From positions 124,001 through 188,000 of the forward strand of contig NZ_JAOSZE010000013.1 of the NCBI RefSeq assembly GCF_025630775.1: a DNA stretch of 64,000 nt. The letters are read 5' to 3'. Positions within the stretch are counted from its first letter, which is position 1, and the number at the start of each line of letters is the position of its first letter. Shown in pieces: positions 32,942 to 40,999 of the stretch. A model generated the notes under the pieces. The model searched no databases, was not told the DNA's origin, and worked only from the letters and a program-made list of their open reading frames with translations. The position numbers and the translations under genes are program-made. The stretch is from Actinoplanes sp. KI2 (GTDB lineage Bacteria; Actinomycetota; Actinomycetes; Mycobacteriales; Micromonosporaceae).

Positions 32942-35900
32942 TCAGCCGATGATGATGGGTGGCGACGAGGACGTGGCCGACGGCGACGGTGAGGTCGACC
33001 GCGATGGCGAGGTCGAGGTCGACGGCGAGGGCGAGGTCGAGGGCGAGCTGGGCGTGGTGGTCGGTGGGCGGGTGGTAGGCGTGGGCGTGGTGGTCGGCGG
33101 CCGCGTGGTGGTCGGCGGCGGTGTGGTCCGCGGGTTCGGCCGCGGATTGCGGCGCGGCTGAGGAATCGTAGTCGGAACATTCACCGTCGGGGGCGCGACA
33201 CTCACCGACGGGGTGACCTCGGTCGGCGACGGCTCCTCGCTCGGTGGCTGGCTCGGCGGCTGGGTCGCGGGCGGCTGGATCACGACACCGTCACCGCAGG
33301 TCAGATCGTTCGACGTGGCGGGGACGGGCGTGCCGGCCACGGCGACCGACCCGATGGACACGGTAACGGCGCCCGGGTCGACGGCGTACCACGCCTCGCC
33401 GGTGTTCCGGACATCACCGGCCGGGCGGCGCAGGAGCAGCGAGAGCGGATGGTACGCGCCGCTGGTGCTGGTGGTGTCGGCCAGCAGGCGGCCGGCATCC
33501 ACGCCGAGCGTGCCGTGCGGCGAGCGTTGCCGGCCCGTGCCGGTCCACAGCACCCCCACGTCCGTACGGGAACCGGCGCAGAGCAGGACGGTGGAGCCGC
33601 CCGAGAACGTGAGCCGTCCGGTGGACCGGGCCGGCACCTCGATCCAGGAACCCTCGCCGAGGTACCGCCGGTCGCCCTGCTCGAGCCTGGTCGTGGTGCC
33701 ACCGCCGCCGCCCACGGTGACCGGGCCACGGTCCGCCGTGAGCAGCACCTTGTCGGTGGCCATCTCCGCCCAGACCGGCCCGGGCACGAAGTTGGCCACG
33801 GTGAGCATCATCGCGAGCAGGAGCAGGAGCAGGACGAGCCACCACATCCGGCGGGCGAACCGGCGGTCCACCTCCGGGTCTTCGGTGCCGTCGGGTGGGC
33901 CCGGCGGCGCGGCGAGCGGCGGGTAGACGCCGGCGCCGTGCAGGCCGGCGGCCGTGATCGCCCGGCCCGACGGCTGCGGCGAACCGGCGACGTGGCCCGC
34001 GGCGCCGACCAGCGGCGGCAGGTTGGACGCGTCGGGGATGACCCAGAGCCGGGCGGGCGTACGCGTCTGTGCCACCTCGCCGGGATCGCCCTCGCCGACC
34101 GGACCGACCAGGGTGCCGCGACGCAGCTCGACGCCGTCGGGCGTGGCGATGACGCCCGACTCGACGACGACCGCCTGGGTCGGCCCGGGCAGGACGACGG
34201 GCGCGCCCGGCTCGAGGTCGACGGGGTGGGCGCCGGCGATCAGCGCCAGCCGCGCGTCGACGGGCAGCTCGGCCAGCGCGGGGGTGTCGGCGAACAGCGT
34301 CTCGGCCTCGTCGCGGTCCCTCGGCGGCGGCCCGGGCAGCGGTCCGATCACGGATGCCACGGTCGCGGCCGGCACGGCCAGCAGGGTTGTGCCCGCGGTG
34401 TGCCAGTTCAGCCGGGTGGGGCGGCCGGTCAGCGCGCTCGCCAGGCCGACGACGCCACCGGGGCCGACGTGGTGCCGGATGGTGCCGCCGGGATCCCCGT
34501 CCTGCCGGGCCTCCATGGCGCCGTCGACGACGACGTACACGTCCTGCTGGGCGCCGCCGGCGAAGACCAGCTGCCGGCCGCTCGACGGGCGCAGCCAGTG
34601 TGCCCGGGCCGCGAGGCCGGCCAGCGCCGGCTCCGGCAAGCCACCCAGGTCGGAGGCGCGCAGCGCGGCCACCCGGCGCGGAGAGTCGGCCTCGCGGGCG
34701 CGTTCGGCGGAGCGCTCGCGGTAGCGCCGCCACCACCTCGCCAGCCGGCCGGCGAGCAGATAGATGAGGGGTGCGCAGAGCCCGCCCAGGATGAGCACGA
34801 GCAGCAGCTGACCGGCGACACCGTTGTGCCACAGGCCGGTGACCAGCCCGGAGACCCGGTCGGCCCAGATCCGGTACGCGAGGTTCGCGGCAATGGCCAG
34901 CCAGAGCACCGCCAGCACCCCGTACAGCGCAACGATCTTGCCTTCGACGTCGAGCCCGGCCCACGCCGGCGGCCGGCGGCGCAGCCGGCCCGTCACCCAG
35001 GCGATCCCGCGGGTCCGGAGGTTCGGGATCTCCAGCCAGTCCATCAGCAGGTAGTAGCCGTCGAGTGCGATGAACGGGTTCAGGTTGAACAACCCGTTCA
35101 GGTACCAGGCGAAGGAGAGCTTGAAGGCCAGCGGGCCGACCGCCGGGATCGCGAGGGCGACCAGCTGCATCGAGCCGGCCAGCACCACGCCGGTCAGCGG
35201 ACCGGCGGCGGTGACCAGCAGCCGGGCCCGCCGACCGGCCATCCAGACGTCGGTCGTATCCACGAAGACGGACGGGATGCCGAAGTAGACGAGCAGGCCC
35301 GCGGCGGGCACCTCGCGGCCCGCGTGCTTGGCGGCCAGCGCGTGCCCCAGCTCGTGGCAGGCCAGCGCGAACACGTTGAGCAGCAGCAGCACGAGCGCGC
35401 CGAGCAGATACGAGCCGTGGCTCAGAAAGAGCGCCTGGCTGCCCCGGAACCAGGTGGCCACGAAGACGCCGAGCCCGAGCACCGCGACGACCGACAGCAG
35501 CGCCGCGGCGAACTTGGTGAACAAGAACCGGCCGCCGAATCGGTACAGCCCCGAGACGACGCCGTCGATGTCGACGACCAGCATCCGGCGCCCGCGCGCG
35601 GCCGCGAGCAGCCCGCTGCCGATCCGCTGGGGCAGCGGCTTGCGCTGGATGTTCCGCAACGGCCCGAACGCGTCGACCGGCAACTCGTCGAGCATCCGGT
35701 TACCGGCCAGGTCGGCCACGATCCGGCGGACCTGGTCGGGCGCGAGCCGGCCGGACAGGCGGGCGAACTCGGCGACCAGCCGGGCCACCGTGTACGTGCC
35801 GTCCATCATCAGGGCGAGCTGCCACTCCTGCGGGGTCAGCCGCAGATAGCAGGCGCGACCGCCGTCGTCGGGCGAGCGCAGCATCACGTACGTGGAGCCG

Positions 35901-36079
35901 CGCACGCTGGTCAGCTCCACCCACTCGACGCCCGTGCGCAGCACCGGCCGGGCCTTGGCCGGGTTGAGCCGTTCGACCACCGCGCCCCACAGTCCGGGGT
36001 CGGCCGGTCCCAGAGGCTCACCCGGCGCGCGCCCGGCCAGAGCCTCCCAGACACTGATCCGGGTCTCGACGTACGTCAC
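32942..36079 (-). CDS. PqqD-like / M50 site-2 protease / cNMP-binding / FecR-like membrane protein
   Basis: About 1045 residues from the GTG at 36077-36079 (GGAAGGG upstream); ATG 36112 and GTG 36229 are alternatives. Order of parts: a PqqD-like segment (about 70-135, YLRLTPQEWQLALMMDGTYTVARLV); membrane helices with the zinc protease motif HELGH (about 242-246) and a distal NLNPFIALDGYYLL; more helices; a cyclic-nucleotide-binding-like region (about 485-580, VYVVVDGAME); a single helix (WWLVLLLLLLAMM); a FecR-like beta region; and a Pro/Ser/Thr-rich tail of about 130 residues. It probably cleaves a membrane substrate. Substrate and signal are unknown. Confidence 0.82.
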   Translation of the reverse strand: MTYVETRISVWEALAGRAPGEPLGPADPGLWGAVVERLNPAKARPVLRTGVEWVELTSVRGSTYVMLRSPDDGGRACYLRLTPQEWQLALMMDGTYTVARLVAEFARLSGRLAPDQVRRIVADLAGNRMLDELPVDAFGPLRNIQRKPLPQRIGSGLLAAARGRRMLVVDIDGVVSGLYRFGGRFLFTKFAAALLSVVAVLGLGVFVATWFRGSQALFLSHGSYLLGALVLLLLNVFALACHELGHALAAKHAGREVPAAGLLVYFGIPSVFVDTTDVWMAGRRARLLVTAAGPLTGVVLAGSMQLVALAIPAVGPLAFKLSFAWYLNGLFNLNPFIALDGYYLLMDWLEIPNLRTRGIAWVTGRLRRRPPAWAGLDVEGKIVALYGVLAVLWLAIAANLAYRIWADRVSGLVTGLWHNGVAGQLLLVLILGGLCAPLIYLLAGRLARWWRRYRERSAERAREADSPRRVAALRASDLGGLPEPALAGLAARAHWLRPSSGRQLVFAGGAQQDVYVVVDGAMEARQDGDPGGTIRHHVGPGGVVGLASALTGRPTRLNWHTAGTTLLAVPAATVASVIGPLPGPPPRDRDEAETLFADTPALAELPVDARLALIAGAHPVDLEPGAPVVLPGPTQAVVVESGVIATPDGVELRRGTLVGPVGEGDPGEVAQTRTPARLWVIPDASNLPPLVGAAGHVAGSPQPSGRAITAAGLHGAGVYPPLAAPPGPPDGTEDPEVDRRFARRMWWLVLLLLLLAMMLTVANFVPGPVWAEMATDKVLLTADRGPVTVGGGGGTTTRLEQGDRRYLGEGSWIEVPARSTGRLTFSGGSTVLLCAGSRTDVGVLWTGTGRQRSPHGTLGVDAGRLLADTTSTSGAYHPLSLLLRRPAGDVRNTGEAWYAVDPGAVTVSIGSVAVAGTPVPATSNDLTCGDGVVIQPPATQPPSQPPSEEPSPTEVTPSVSVAPPTVNVPTTIPQPRRNPRPNPRTTPPPTTTRPPTTTPTPTTRPPTTTPSSPSTSPSPSTSTSPSRSTSPSPSATSSSPPIIIG

Positions 36080-36363
36080 TCCACTCGGCCCTTCCACTAG
36101 CCGTCGGCCCATGGAGAGTAGGCGTTCGTCCCGGTCGAAAGCGAACCTCTGTGACGGGACGGTCCCATTGATCACCGCAAATCGGACGCAATGTCTACTT
36201 CCCGACCGGACCAGCCGCGACTCGGCCACATGGCCAGGTCACCCGGTACGGCCCCGTCCGCGAAAGGACGCCCGCCGGCCCGATGCAGGGACCCGGAATA
36301 GATCCGCCGGCGCCGGAGGTTCCTCTCACGGCCACTCAGATCAACACGAGGGAAGCAGCGAAC

Positions 36364-36741
36364 ATGAGTGACGAGACCGCCGCGGCGCTGGCGCAGGACC
36401 GGACCATCGACATCACCACCGTCGGGCGCAAGACCGGCCAACCGCGCCGGATCGAAATCTGGTTCCACCGGTTCGACGGTCGGTACTACATCACCGGCAC
36501 CCCGGGCCGCCCTCGCGACTGGTACGCCAACCTCGTCGCGCACCCGGGATTCACCTTCCACCTCAAGGAGTCGGCGACCGCCGATCTGCCGGCGACCGCC
36601 CGCCCCATCACCGACCCGGCCGAGCGCGAGAAGGTCCTCGCCGGAGTGCTCGCCCCGCTCGGCGCCTTCACCAGCCAGCCGGGCCAGGAGCCCGAGGTCT
36701 GGGTGGCGAGCAGCCCGCTGGTCGAGGTCACCTTCGCCTGA
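36364..36741 (+). CDS. Deazaflavin-dependent nitroreductase family protein (DUF385)
   Basis: 125 residues. The F420-binding split-barrel is recognised from IDITTVGRKTGQPRRIEIWFHRFDGRYYITGTPGRPRDWYANLVAHP. Members reduce nitro compounds, quinones or unsaturated lactams using F420H2 and are widespread in actinomycetes. ATG 36364 is preceded by GAGGGAAG. It is divergent from the M50 gene, with a spacer of about 285 bp that should contain both promoters. Substrate unknown. Confidence 0.88.
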   Translation: MSDETAAALAQDRTIDITTVGRKTGQPRRIEIWFHRFDGRYYITGTPGRPRDWYANLVAHPGFTFHLKESATADLPATARPITDPAEREKVLAGVLAPLGAFTSQPGQEPEVWVASSPLVEVTFA

Positions 36742-36865
36742 CTTGACGCGTACGGGGTCCCCGGCGCCTTCATAGCGGCATGAAGCGGTCGGCCGTGCCG
36801 CTTCCCGCCGGCGAGCCGGGGTTCCAGCAGCTCAGCGTCACCATCGCCGAGGGCCGGGTGACCGA

Positions 36866-36895
36866 ACGGGCCGCATCCCTTGCGATGCGGCCCGT
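36866..36895 (-). terminator. Terminator hairpin
   Basis: A perfect 12-bp stem (36866-36877 with 36884-36895, ACGGGCCGCATC and its complement) closes a 6-nt loop. It begins 15 bp after the stop of the leftward secreted-protein gene at 36911. The stability and position fit a transcription terminator, possibly also serving the rightward gene ending at 36741. Confidence 0.75.
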
Positions 36896-36910
36896 CGGAG
36901 TAGCCCGAGA

Positions 36911-37333
36911 TCAGGACTTGGTCGAGGCGCTGCAGACCCAGTCGCCGTACGGGACGCCACCCTTGGAGCGGACCTCGCACGCGCGTACGGTGACGTTCTC
37001 GCTGATGTCGTAGTTGCAGTGGCGGACCTCGGTGCCGTCGTCGCCGATGCTGGTGTTGTCGTTGCAGCCGGTACGCAGGTCCACCCAGTGGTACCCGTCG
37101 CAGCCGACGTTGGCGCAGACGTACTCCTGGATCTTGCCGTGCACCGCGTAGGTGTCGGCGTCGAGGTCGTGGACGTAGAGCCAGTCACCGTCCGGGATGA
37201 ACGTCGTCGTGCCCCAGCTCTTGCTGATGGTCACGTTGGACCCGCTCGCGGAGGCGGAGCTCGCCGGCCCGGCGACCATGATCGCGCTCGCCGCCAGGGC
37301 CAGACCGACCTGGGCCAGTCGGATGAGTTTCAT
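36911..37333 (-). CDS. Small secreted cysteine-rich protein
   Basis: 140 residues. A Sec signal peptide (KLIRLAQVGLALAASAIMVAG, cleavage near ASASG at about residue 31) is followed by a mature part of about 110 residues with six cysteines (VCANVGC, TGCND, RHCNY, RACEV, WVCSA), enough for three disulfides. No family was recognised. The beta-rich composition and even number of cysteines suggest a compact extracellular protein. It is flanked by an upstream 13-bp inverted repeat and a downstream terminator, so it is probably a single-gene unit. Confidence 0.75.
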   Translation of the reverse strand: MKLIRLAQVGLALAASAIMVAGPASSASASGSNVTISKSWGTTTFIPDGDWLYVHDLDADTYAVHGKIQEYVCANVGCDGYHWVDLRTGCNDNTSIGDDGTEVRHCNYDISENVTVRACEVRSKGGVPYGDWVCSASTKS

Positions 37334-37392
37334 GAGGGTTCCCTTCGTGCCATTGACGTGTCTTCTCGTCGCGGCAACTTTCTACCGGCCGT

Positions 37393-37432
37393 ATTGATTG
37401 ATCTCGACCAAATCGGCGAGAGATCAATCAAT
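37393..37432. repeat. 13-bp perfect inverted repeat, terminator or operator
   Basis: ATTGATTGATCTC (37393-37405) and its exact complement (37420-37432) flank a 14-nt spacer. The site lies 10 bp beyond the stop of the leftward FAD oxidoreductase gene and 60 bp before the secreted-protein start. It could end transcription of the first or bind a regulator of the second. The AT-rich arms are unusual for this genome, which favours a binding site. Confidence 0.6.
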
Positions 37433-37441
37433 CCCGGCCGA

Positions 37442-38779
37442 TCAGGGTGCGGCGGGAGCTACCGGAACCCGCTCGACGCGCCGGACGACCTCGGCGCCAA
37501 GGAGGGTCTGCGGCGGCTCGACCAGGCTGGTGACTCGCACCAGGGCCGCGGCGGCCTCGGCGTCCTCGGTCGCCGCCAGCTGCAACCGCCGAAGGTAGTC
37601 GGGGGTGAGCGGGGAGGCGGGCAGGGCCGGGCCGGTCACGCCGGGAAGTGCCAGGTCGGCACCGACGGCCAGACGCCACGGCGCCTCCAGGATCTGGGCG
37701 ACGGCCTGGAAGTAACGGTACGGGTCGGGCTCGTCACCGTGACCGAGCTCCTCGGCGAGAGCGGCGGCGTTCATCGCGGCGACGGACATGCCCTGGCCGT
37801 ACACCGGGTTGAAGCCGCAGGTCGCGTCGCCGGTGACGAGCAGGCCGGCGGGCAGCCGGCGCAGGTGGTCGTAGCGATGCCGCACGTACGTCGGGAAGCG
37901 GTACGCCACCGGTGTGCCCAGCGGTTTCGCCGCGCGCAGGACGTCGTAGGTGTCGTCCCTGGCCAGCGTGCGCGCGTACGCCGGGAGATCCGCGGGCGTG
38001 ACCGGCGGCCGCTCGCCCTGCACCCCGGCGAGCGTGACGAGGACCCGGCCGCCCTCCAGGCGCTGCATCACCGAACTGCGCCGCTGTCCGGGGAAGCGGG
38101 CAGTGACCACCACGAGGTCGTCACCCATGAGATGGTCCGGCGCCGTGACCAGGAACGAGCTGTACGCCAGGTCGATGGCGACCCGGTCGGCCGGCGGTGT
38201 CTCGTAGCCCAGCTCGGCCAGCCAGCGCGGCGTCCGGGAACCGCGGCCGGTGGCGTCGACGACCAGGTCGGCGTCCACGACGCGCGGGCCCGCACCGCCG
38301 CGGCGCGCCACGACGACGCCGGTGATCCGGTCCCGGCCGGCCGACGCGCACAGCCCGGTCACGTCGTACCCGTCGAGGATGGTGACGTTGGCCAGCGCCC
38401 GCACCCGGTCCCGCACGGTTCCTTCCAGCAGCGGGCGGCTGGCCGACAGGGCGGTCAGGCCGATGGCGGTCCGCCGCAGCGGCAGCCCGTTGAGGTACCA
38501 GCGGACGTTGGCCAGGATGTCGCCGGTCAGCCCGCCGGCGGAGACCACCTGCGCGGTGAAGCCCGGCAGCAGGCCCTCGATGATCTGCAGGCCGCGGGGC
38601 AGCATGGCGTGCACGTGCTGCCCGTGCGGCACGCCCCGCCGCTGCACCGCCGTGCTGGGTAGACGGTCTCGCTCGACGATCGTGACGGTGGCGTACCGGT
38701 CCGCCAGCACGCGCGCGGCCAGCAGGCCGGCGATGCTCCCGCCCAGGACCAGCGCGTGTTTGCCGGTGTTTCCGACCAT
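37442..38779 (-). CDS. FAD-dependent oxidoreductase (PHBH/geranylgeranyl-reductase-like)
   Basis: 445 residues from the ATG at 38777-38779, with GGGGGGAG upstream. The dinucleotide-binding start LVLGGSIAGLLAARVLADRY, the GRGSRTPRWL block and the FAD-phosphate motif GDATCGFNPVYGQGMSVAAMNA define a flavin monooxygenase-like protein. Related enzymes hydroxylate or reduce polyketide, aromatic or isoprenoid substrates. No biosynthetic partner genes are near. It is divergent from the RibD-like gene at 38911. Confidence 0.85.
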   Translation of the reverse strand: MVGNTGKHALVLGGSIAGLLAARVLADRYATVTIVERDRLPSTAVQRRGVPHGQHVHAMLPRGLQIIEGLLPGFTAQVVSAGGLTGDILANVRWYLNGLPLRRTAIGLTALSASRPLLEGTVRDRVRALANVTILDGYDVTGLCASAGRDRITGVVVARRGGAGPRVVDADLVVDATGRGSRTPRWLAELGYETPPADRVAIDLAYSSFLVTAPDHLMGDDLVVVTARFPGQRRSSVMQRLEGGRVLVTLAGVQGERPPVTPADLPAYARTLARDDTYDVLRAAKPLGTPVAYRFPTYVRHRYDHLRRLPAGLLVTGDATCGFNPVYGQGMSVAAMNAAALAEELGHGDEPDPYRYFQAVAQILEAPWRLAVGADLALPGVTGPALPASPLTPDYLRRLQLAATEDAEAAAALVRVTSLVEPPQTLLGAEVVRRVERVPVAPAAP

Positions 38780-38910
38780 GACGTTTGCTCCCCCCAGGTG
38801 TCGGCCCGGTTCGCCCGAGCCGGTCGTTCCCCGAGGCCGAGGCTGACACCGGCGGAGGGTTCCGGCATCGGTGCTGCCGTGCATGCGACATGTCAACGTA
38901 GATTGAGGCG

Positions 38911-39555
38911 GTGTCGAAAGTACGGGTGCACAACTTCGCGGTCTCCCTGGACGGGTTCGCCACCGGGGAGGGGCAGAGCCTGCAGGCGCCGTTCGGGCAT
39001 GCGGGCGTACGGCTCATGGAGTGGTTCTTCGAGACGCGTACGTTCCGGTCGATGAACGGGCGGGACGGCGGGAGCGAGGGCGTCGACAACGCGTTCGCCG
39101 CGGCGTGGGGGCCCGGCATCGGAGCCGAGATCATGGGCCGCAACAAGTTCGGGCCGCAGCGGGGAGCGTGGCAGGACGAGGAGTGGAAGGGCTGGTGGGG
39201 CGACAACCCGCCGTTCCACACGCCGGTCTTCGTGCTGACCCATCATCCGCGGCCGACCCTGGCGATGGAGGGCGGCAACACCTTCCACTTCGTCGACGCG
39301 AGTCCGGCCGAGGCGCTCGCGCAGGCGCGTGACGCGGCGGGCGGTCGGGACGTACGCATCGGCGGCGGCCCCAGCACGGTCCGCCAGTTCCTCGCGGCGG
39401 ACCTGATCGACCACCTGCACGTCGTCCTGGTCCCGATCGTGCTGGGCCGCGGCGTACGCCTCTGGGACGGGTTGGAGAGCCTGGAGGACCGCTTCACGAT
39501 CGAGTCGGTGACAACCCCGAGCGGCGTCACCCATGTGACCTGCACCCGTCGCTAG
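38911..39555 (+). CDS. Dihydrofolate reductase/RibD C-terminal family protein
   Basis: 214 residues. The GTG start gives SKVRVHNFAVSLDGFATGEGQ, the usual YwjB/RibD-C start. IMGRNKFGP, PPFHTPVFVLTHHPRP and DVRIGGGPSTVRQFLAADLIDHLHVVLVPIVLGRGVRLW complete the fold, which binds NADPH. The substrate is unknown; few members are true folate reductases. The TAG stop is made of the TA at 39553-39554 plus the first G of the inverted-repeat cassette, so the C terminus may have been set by that insertion. A related protein is encoded at 42432. Confidence 0.88.
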   Translation: MSKVRVHNFAVSLDGFATGEGQSLQAPFGHAGVRLMEWFFETRTFRSMNGRDGGSEGVDNAFAAAWGPGIGAEIMGRNKFGPQRGAWQDEEWKGWWGDNPPFHTPVFVLTHHPRPTLAMEGGNTFHFVDASPAEALAQARDAAGGRDVRIGGGPSTVRQFLAADLIDHLHVVLVPIVLGRGVRLWDGLESLEDRFTIESVTTPSGVTHVTCTRR

Positions 39556-39688
39556 TGCCGAGACCACGAACGTTCACGGTTTTGACTGACACGCCGTTGG
39601 CCCTGCCGTGGTTGCGACGTCGCGGCGGTCAGGCCGTTGCGGTGGCAGATCCCGTACGCGTGCGGCGGCTGAGTGACCAGGAAGGTCG
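39555..39688 (+). repeat. Left 134-bp inverted repeat of the cassette
   Basis: It matches the reverse complement of 40847-40980 at 132 of 134 positions; the mismatches are at the 7th and 27th base from the outer end. Beyond base 134 the two sides diverge completely. Confidence 0.92.
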
Positions 39689-39842
39689 GCAGCTGCTGCG
39701 CATCACTCGTAGAGGTACCGGTTCACCGATTCGATAACGGCGGGCGATGGTTGTGCTGGCCTCGGCCGGTGGTAACACCGTGCCGGCGATCGCTCGCCTG
39801 GTCCAGGCGGACGAGGACACGATCCGGCAAGTGCGGAATTGA
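39642..39842 (+). pseudogene. IS630-family transposase N-terminal remnant
   Basis: From the GTG at 39642 the reading frame gives VADPVRVRRLSDQEGRQLL and RITRRGTGSPIR, then a TAA at 39735-39737. The same frame continues RRAMVVLASAGGNTVPAIARL and QADEDTIRQVRN before a final TGA at 39842. This is the HTH start of IS630 transposases; the TAA probably replaced a tyrosine codon. The DDE catalytic domain is absent, so the protein cannot act as a transposase. Confidence 0.82.
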
Positions 39843-39903
39843 CCGAGCACACCGCGATCGAGATGGGCCGGATCGCCGTGCGGCCCGGTCACCTCGACGT
39901 CCC

Positions 39904-40335
39904 TCACAGCGGCGGCCAATTGTCGTCCTCCTCGCCGGGTTTGCCGCCGGCGGCCACCCACCGGTAGCGGATCAATTCGTACCCGGTCAGCAGGCCGACC
40001 TCCCTGGCCGGCAGGGCGTGCCTCGGGCCGAACAAATTCTCCCGGACGGACGGCGGCAGGATGGTGTGCTCCACACGGCGGATCTCGCCCACCCGCCGCC
40101 ACTCGCCGGCCAACTTCACCTGGATCATGTAGTAGCCGTCTTGCCCGCGGGACGCGTTCGGGCCCGACCATCGATCGGCCGGCGCGGTCCGCACTCCCTT
40201 GATCTTCGTCCAGGGCACGAACGACGAGCGTCCGAACAGGGGACGCAGCAGCAGCCCGTCGTCCTGGATACGCACCCGTGGCAGGGGTCGGCCGCGCCCG
40301 CTGAGCCCGAGCAGAATGAGTTCGTTAAGCAGCAC
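39904..40335 (-). CDS. Hypothetical protein in the cassette, PH-like pattern
   Basis: About 143 residues from the GTG at 40333-40335; longer starts are possible. PRVRIQDDGLLLRPLFGRSSFVPWTKIKGVRTAP resembles the strand-turn-strand opening of bacterial PH-like domains, and MIQVKLAGEWRRVGEIRRVEHTIL continues a beta-rich pattern. No catalytic motif, signal or membrane segment was seen. It is cargo of the inverted-repeat cassette and shares orientation with the gene at 40511. The function is unknown. Confidence 0.6.
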   Translation of the reverse strand: MLLNELILLGLSGRGRPLPRVRIQDDGLLLRPLFGRSSFVPWTKIKGVRTAPADRWSGPNASRGQDGYYMIQVKLAGEWRRVGEIRRVEHTILPPSVRENLFGPRHALPAREVGLLTGYELIRYRWVAAGGKPGEEDDNWPPL

Positions 40336-40510
40336 CCCGCCATCGTGCCTCCGGAACGGAAAGCGGTGGGGGCGGGACGGACGCCCGCGCTGACCTGCTT
40401 CGCCGTTGCGATCGCCGGGCAGAACCGGTGATCGCCAGCTGGATGCTGGCCTGCCTGACGCCCAGTACGCCGCCACGCAGCGACCACTCCCGATACCAGA
40501 GCCTTGTCAC

Positions 40511-40792
40511 TCAGACGGGCCGAAGCGCGGCATCCAAGTCGCCCAGCACCAGGGCGATAGCTCCCACGCCGCCCCAGGATGGATCCTGATCGCGGACGAG
40601 TGCCTCCAACTGCCCCACCAGGAACAGAATGCGGTCATCAACGGTCGACATCGCGCGCAGCGCCTCGCAGACCGCGCGGCAGCGTTCGAGGTCAGCCGGG
40701 TCGGCCCGGACCATGCAGTCGGCACACTGGCCGAACATCTCCGACAGCACGCTGACCGCGGAGCGAACGTCAGCCAGTTGATCGTCCACCAC
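40511..40792 (-). CDS. Small helical hypothetical protein in the cassette
   Basis: 93 residues from the GTG at 40790-40792. The sequence is almost wholly helical and acidic (DDQLADVRSAVSVLSEMFGQCADCMVRADPADLERCRAVCEALRAM), with three cysteines in the first half. No family was recognised. It is the upstream gene of the two cargo genes, ending about 175 bp before the start of the other. Confidence 0.6.
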   Translation of the reverse strand: MVDDQLADVRSAVSVLSEMFGQCADCMVRADPADLERCRAVCEALRAMSTVDDRILFLVGQLEALVRDQDPSWGGVGAIALVLGDLDAALRPV

Positions 40793-40846
40793 GGATCCGA
40801 GGCTAGCTAACCGGGAAGCTCTTCTGCCGCTCTCGATCGCCAGCCT

Positions 40847-40980
40847 CGACCTTCCTGGTCACTCAGCCGCCGCACGCGTACGGGATCTGCCACCGCAACG
40901 GCCTGACCGCCGCGACGTCGCAACCACGGCAGGGCCAACGGCGTGTCAGTCAACACCGTGAACGTTCGTGGTCACGGCAC
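40847..40980 (-). repeat. Right 134-bp inverted repeat of the cassette
   Basis: Mirror copy of 39555-39688 with two mismatches. It contains only the first codons of the transposase frame on the minus strand, showing that this end never had, or has lost, the rest of the gene. Confidence 0.92.
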
Positions 40981-40999
40981 TAGAAGGCCGAGCGGTGGG

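Larger units (their letters stand above)
39555..40980. mobile_element. IS630-like inverted-repeat cassette with cargo genes
   Basis: The 1426-bp segment is bounded by inverted repeats of 134 bp that differ at only two positions, and each outer end abuts a TA dinucleotide (39553-39554 and 40981-40982), the target duplication of IS630/Tc1-mariner elements. Both ends start GTGCCG. Each repeat carries the first codons of an IS630-type transposase, but only the left copy extends further, and it is broken. Two unrelated minus-strand genes fill the middle. It looks like a non-autonomous transposon or a pair of inverted IS ends that captured DNA. Confidence 0.82.

Noticed and set aside
33449..36100. 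An 883-codon plus-strand frame opposite the M50 gene
   Set aside because: Low-complexity Arg/Gly/Gln-rich translation without motifs, fully overlapping a gene with clear domains.
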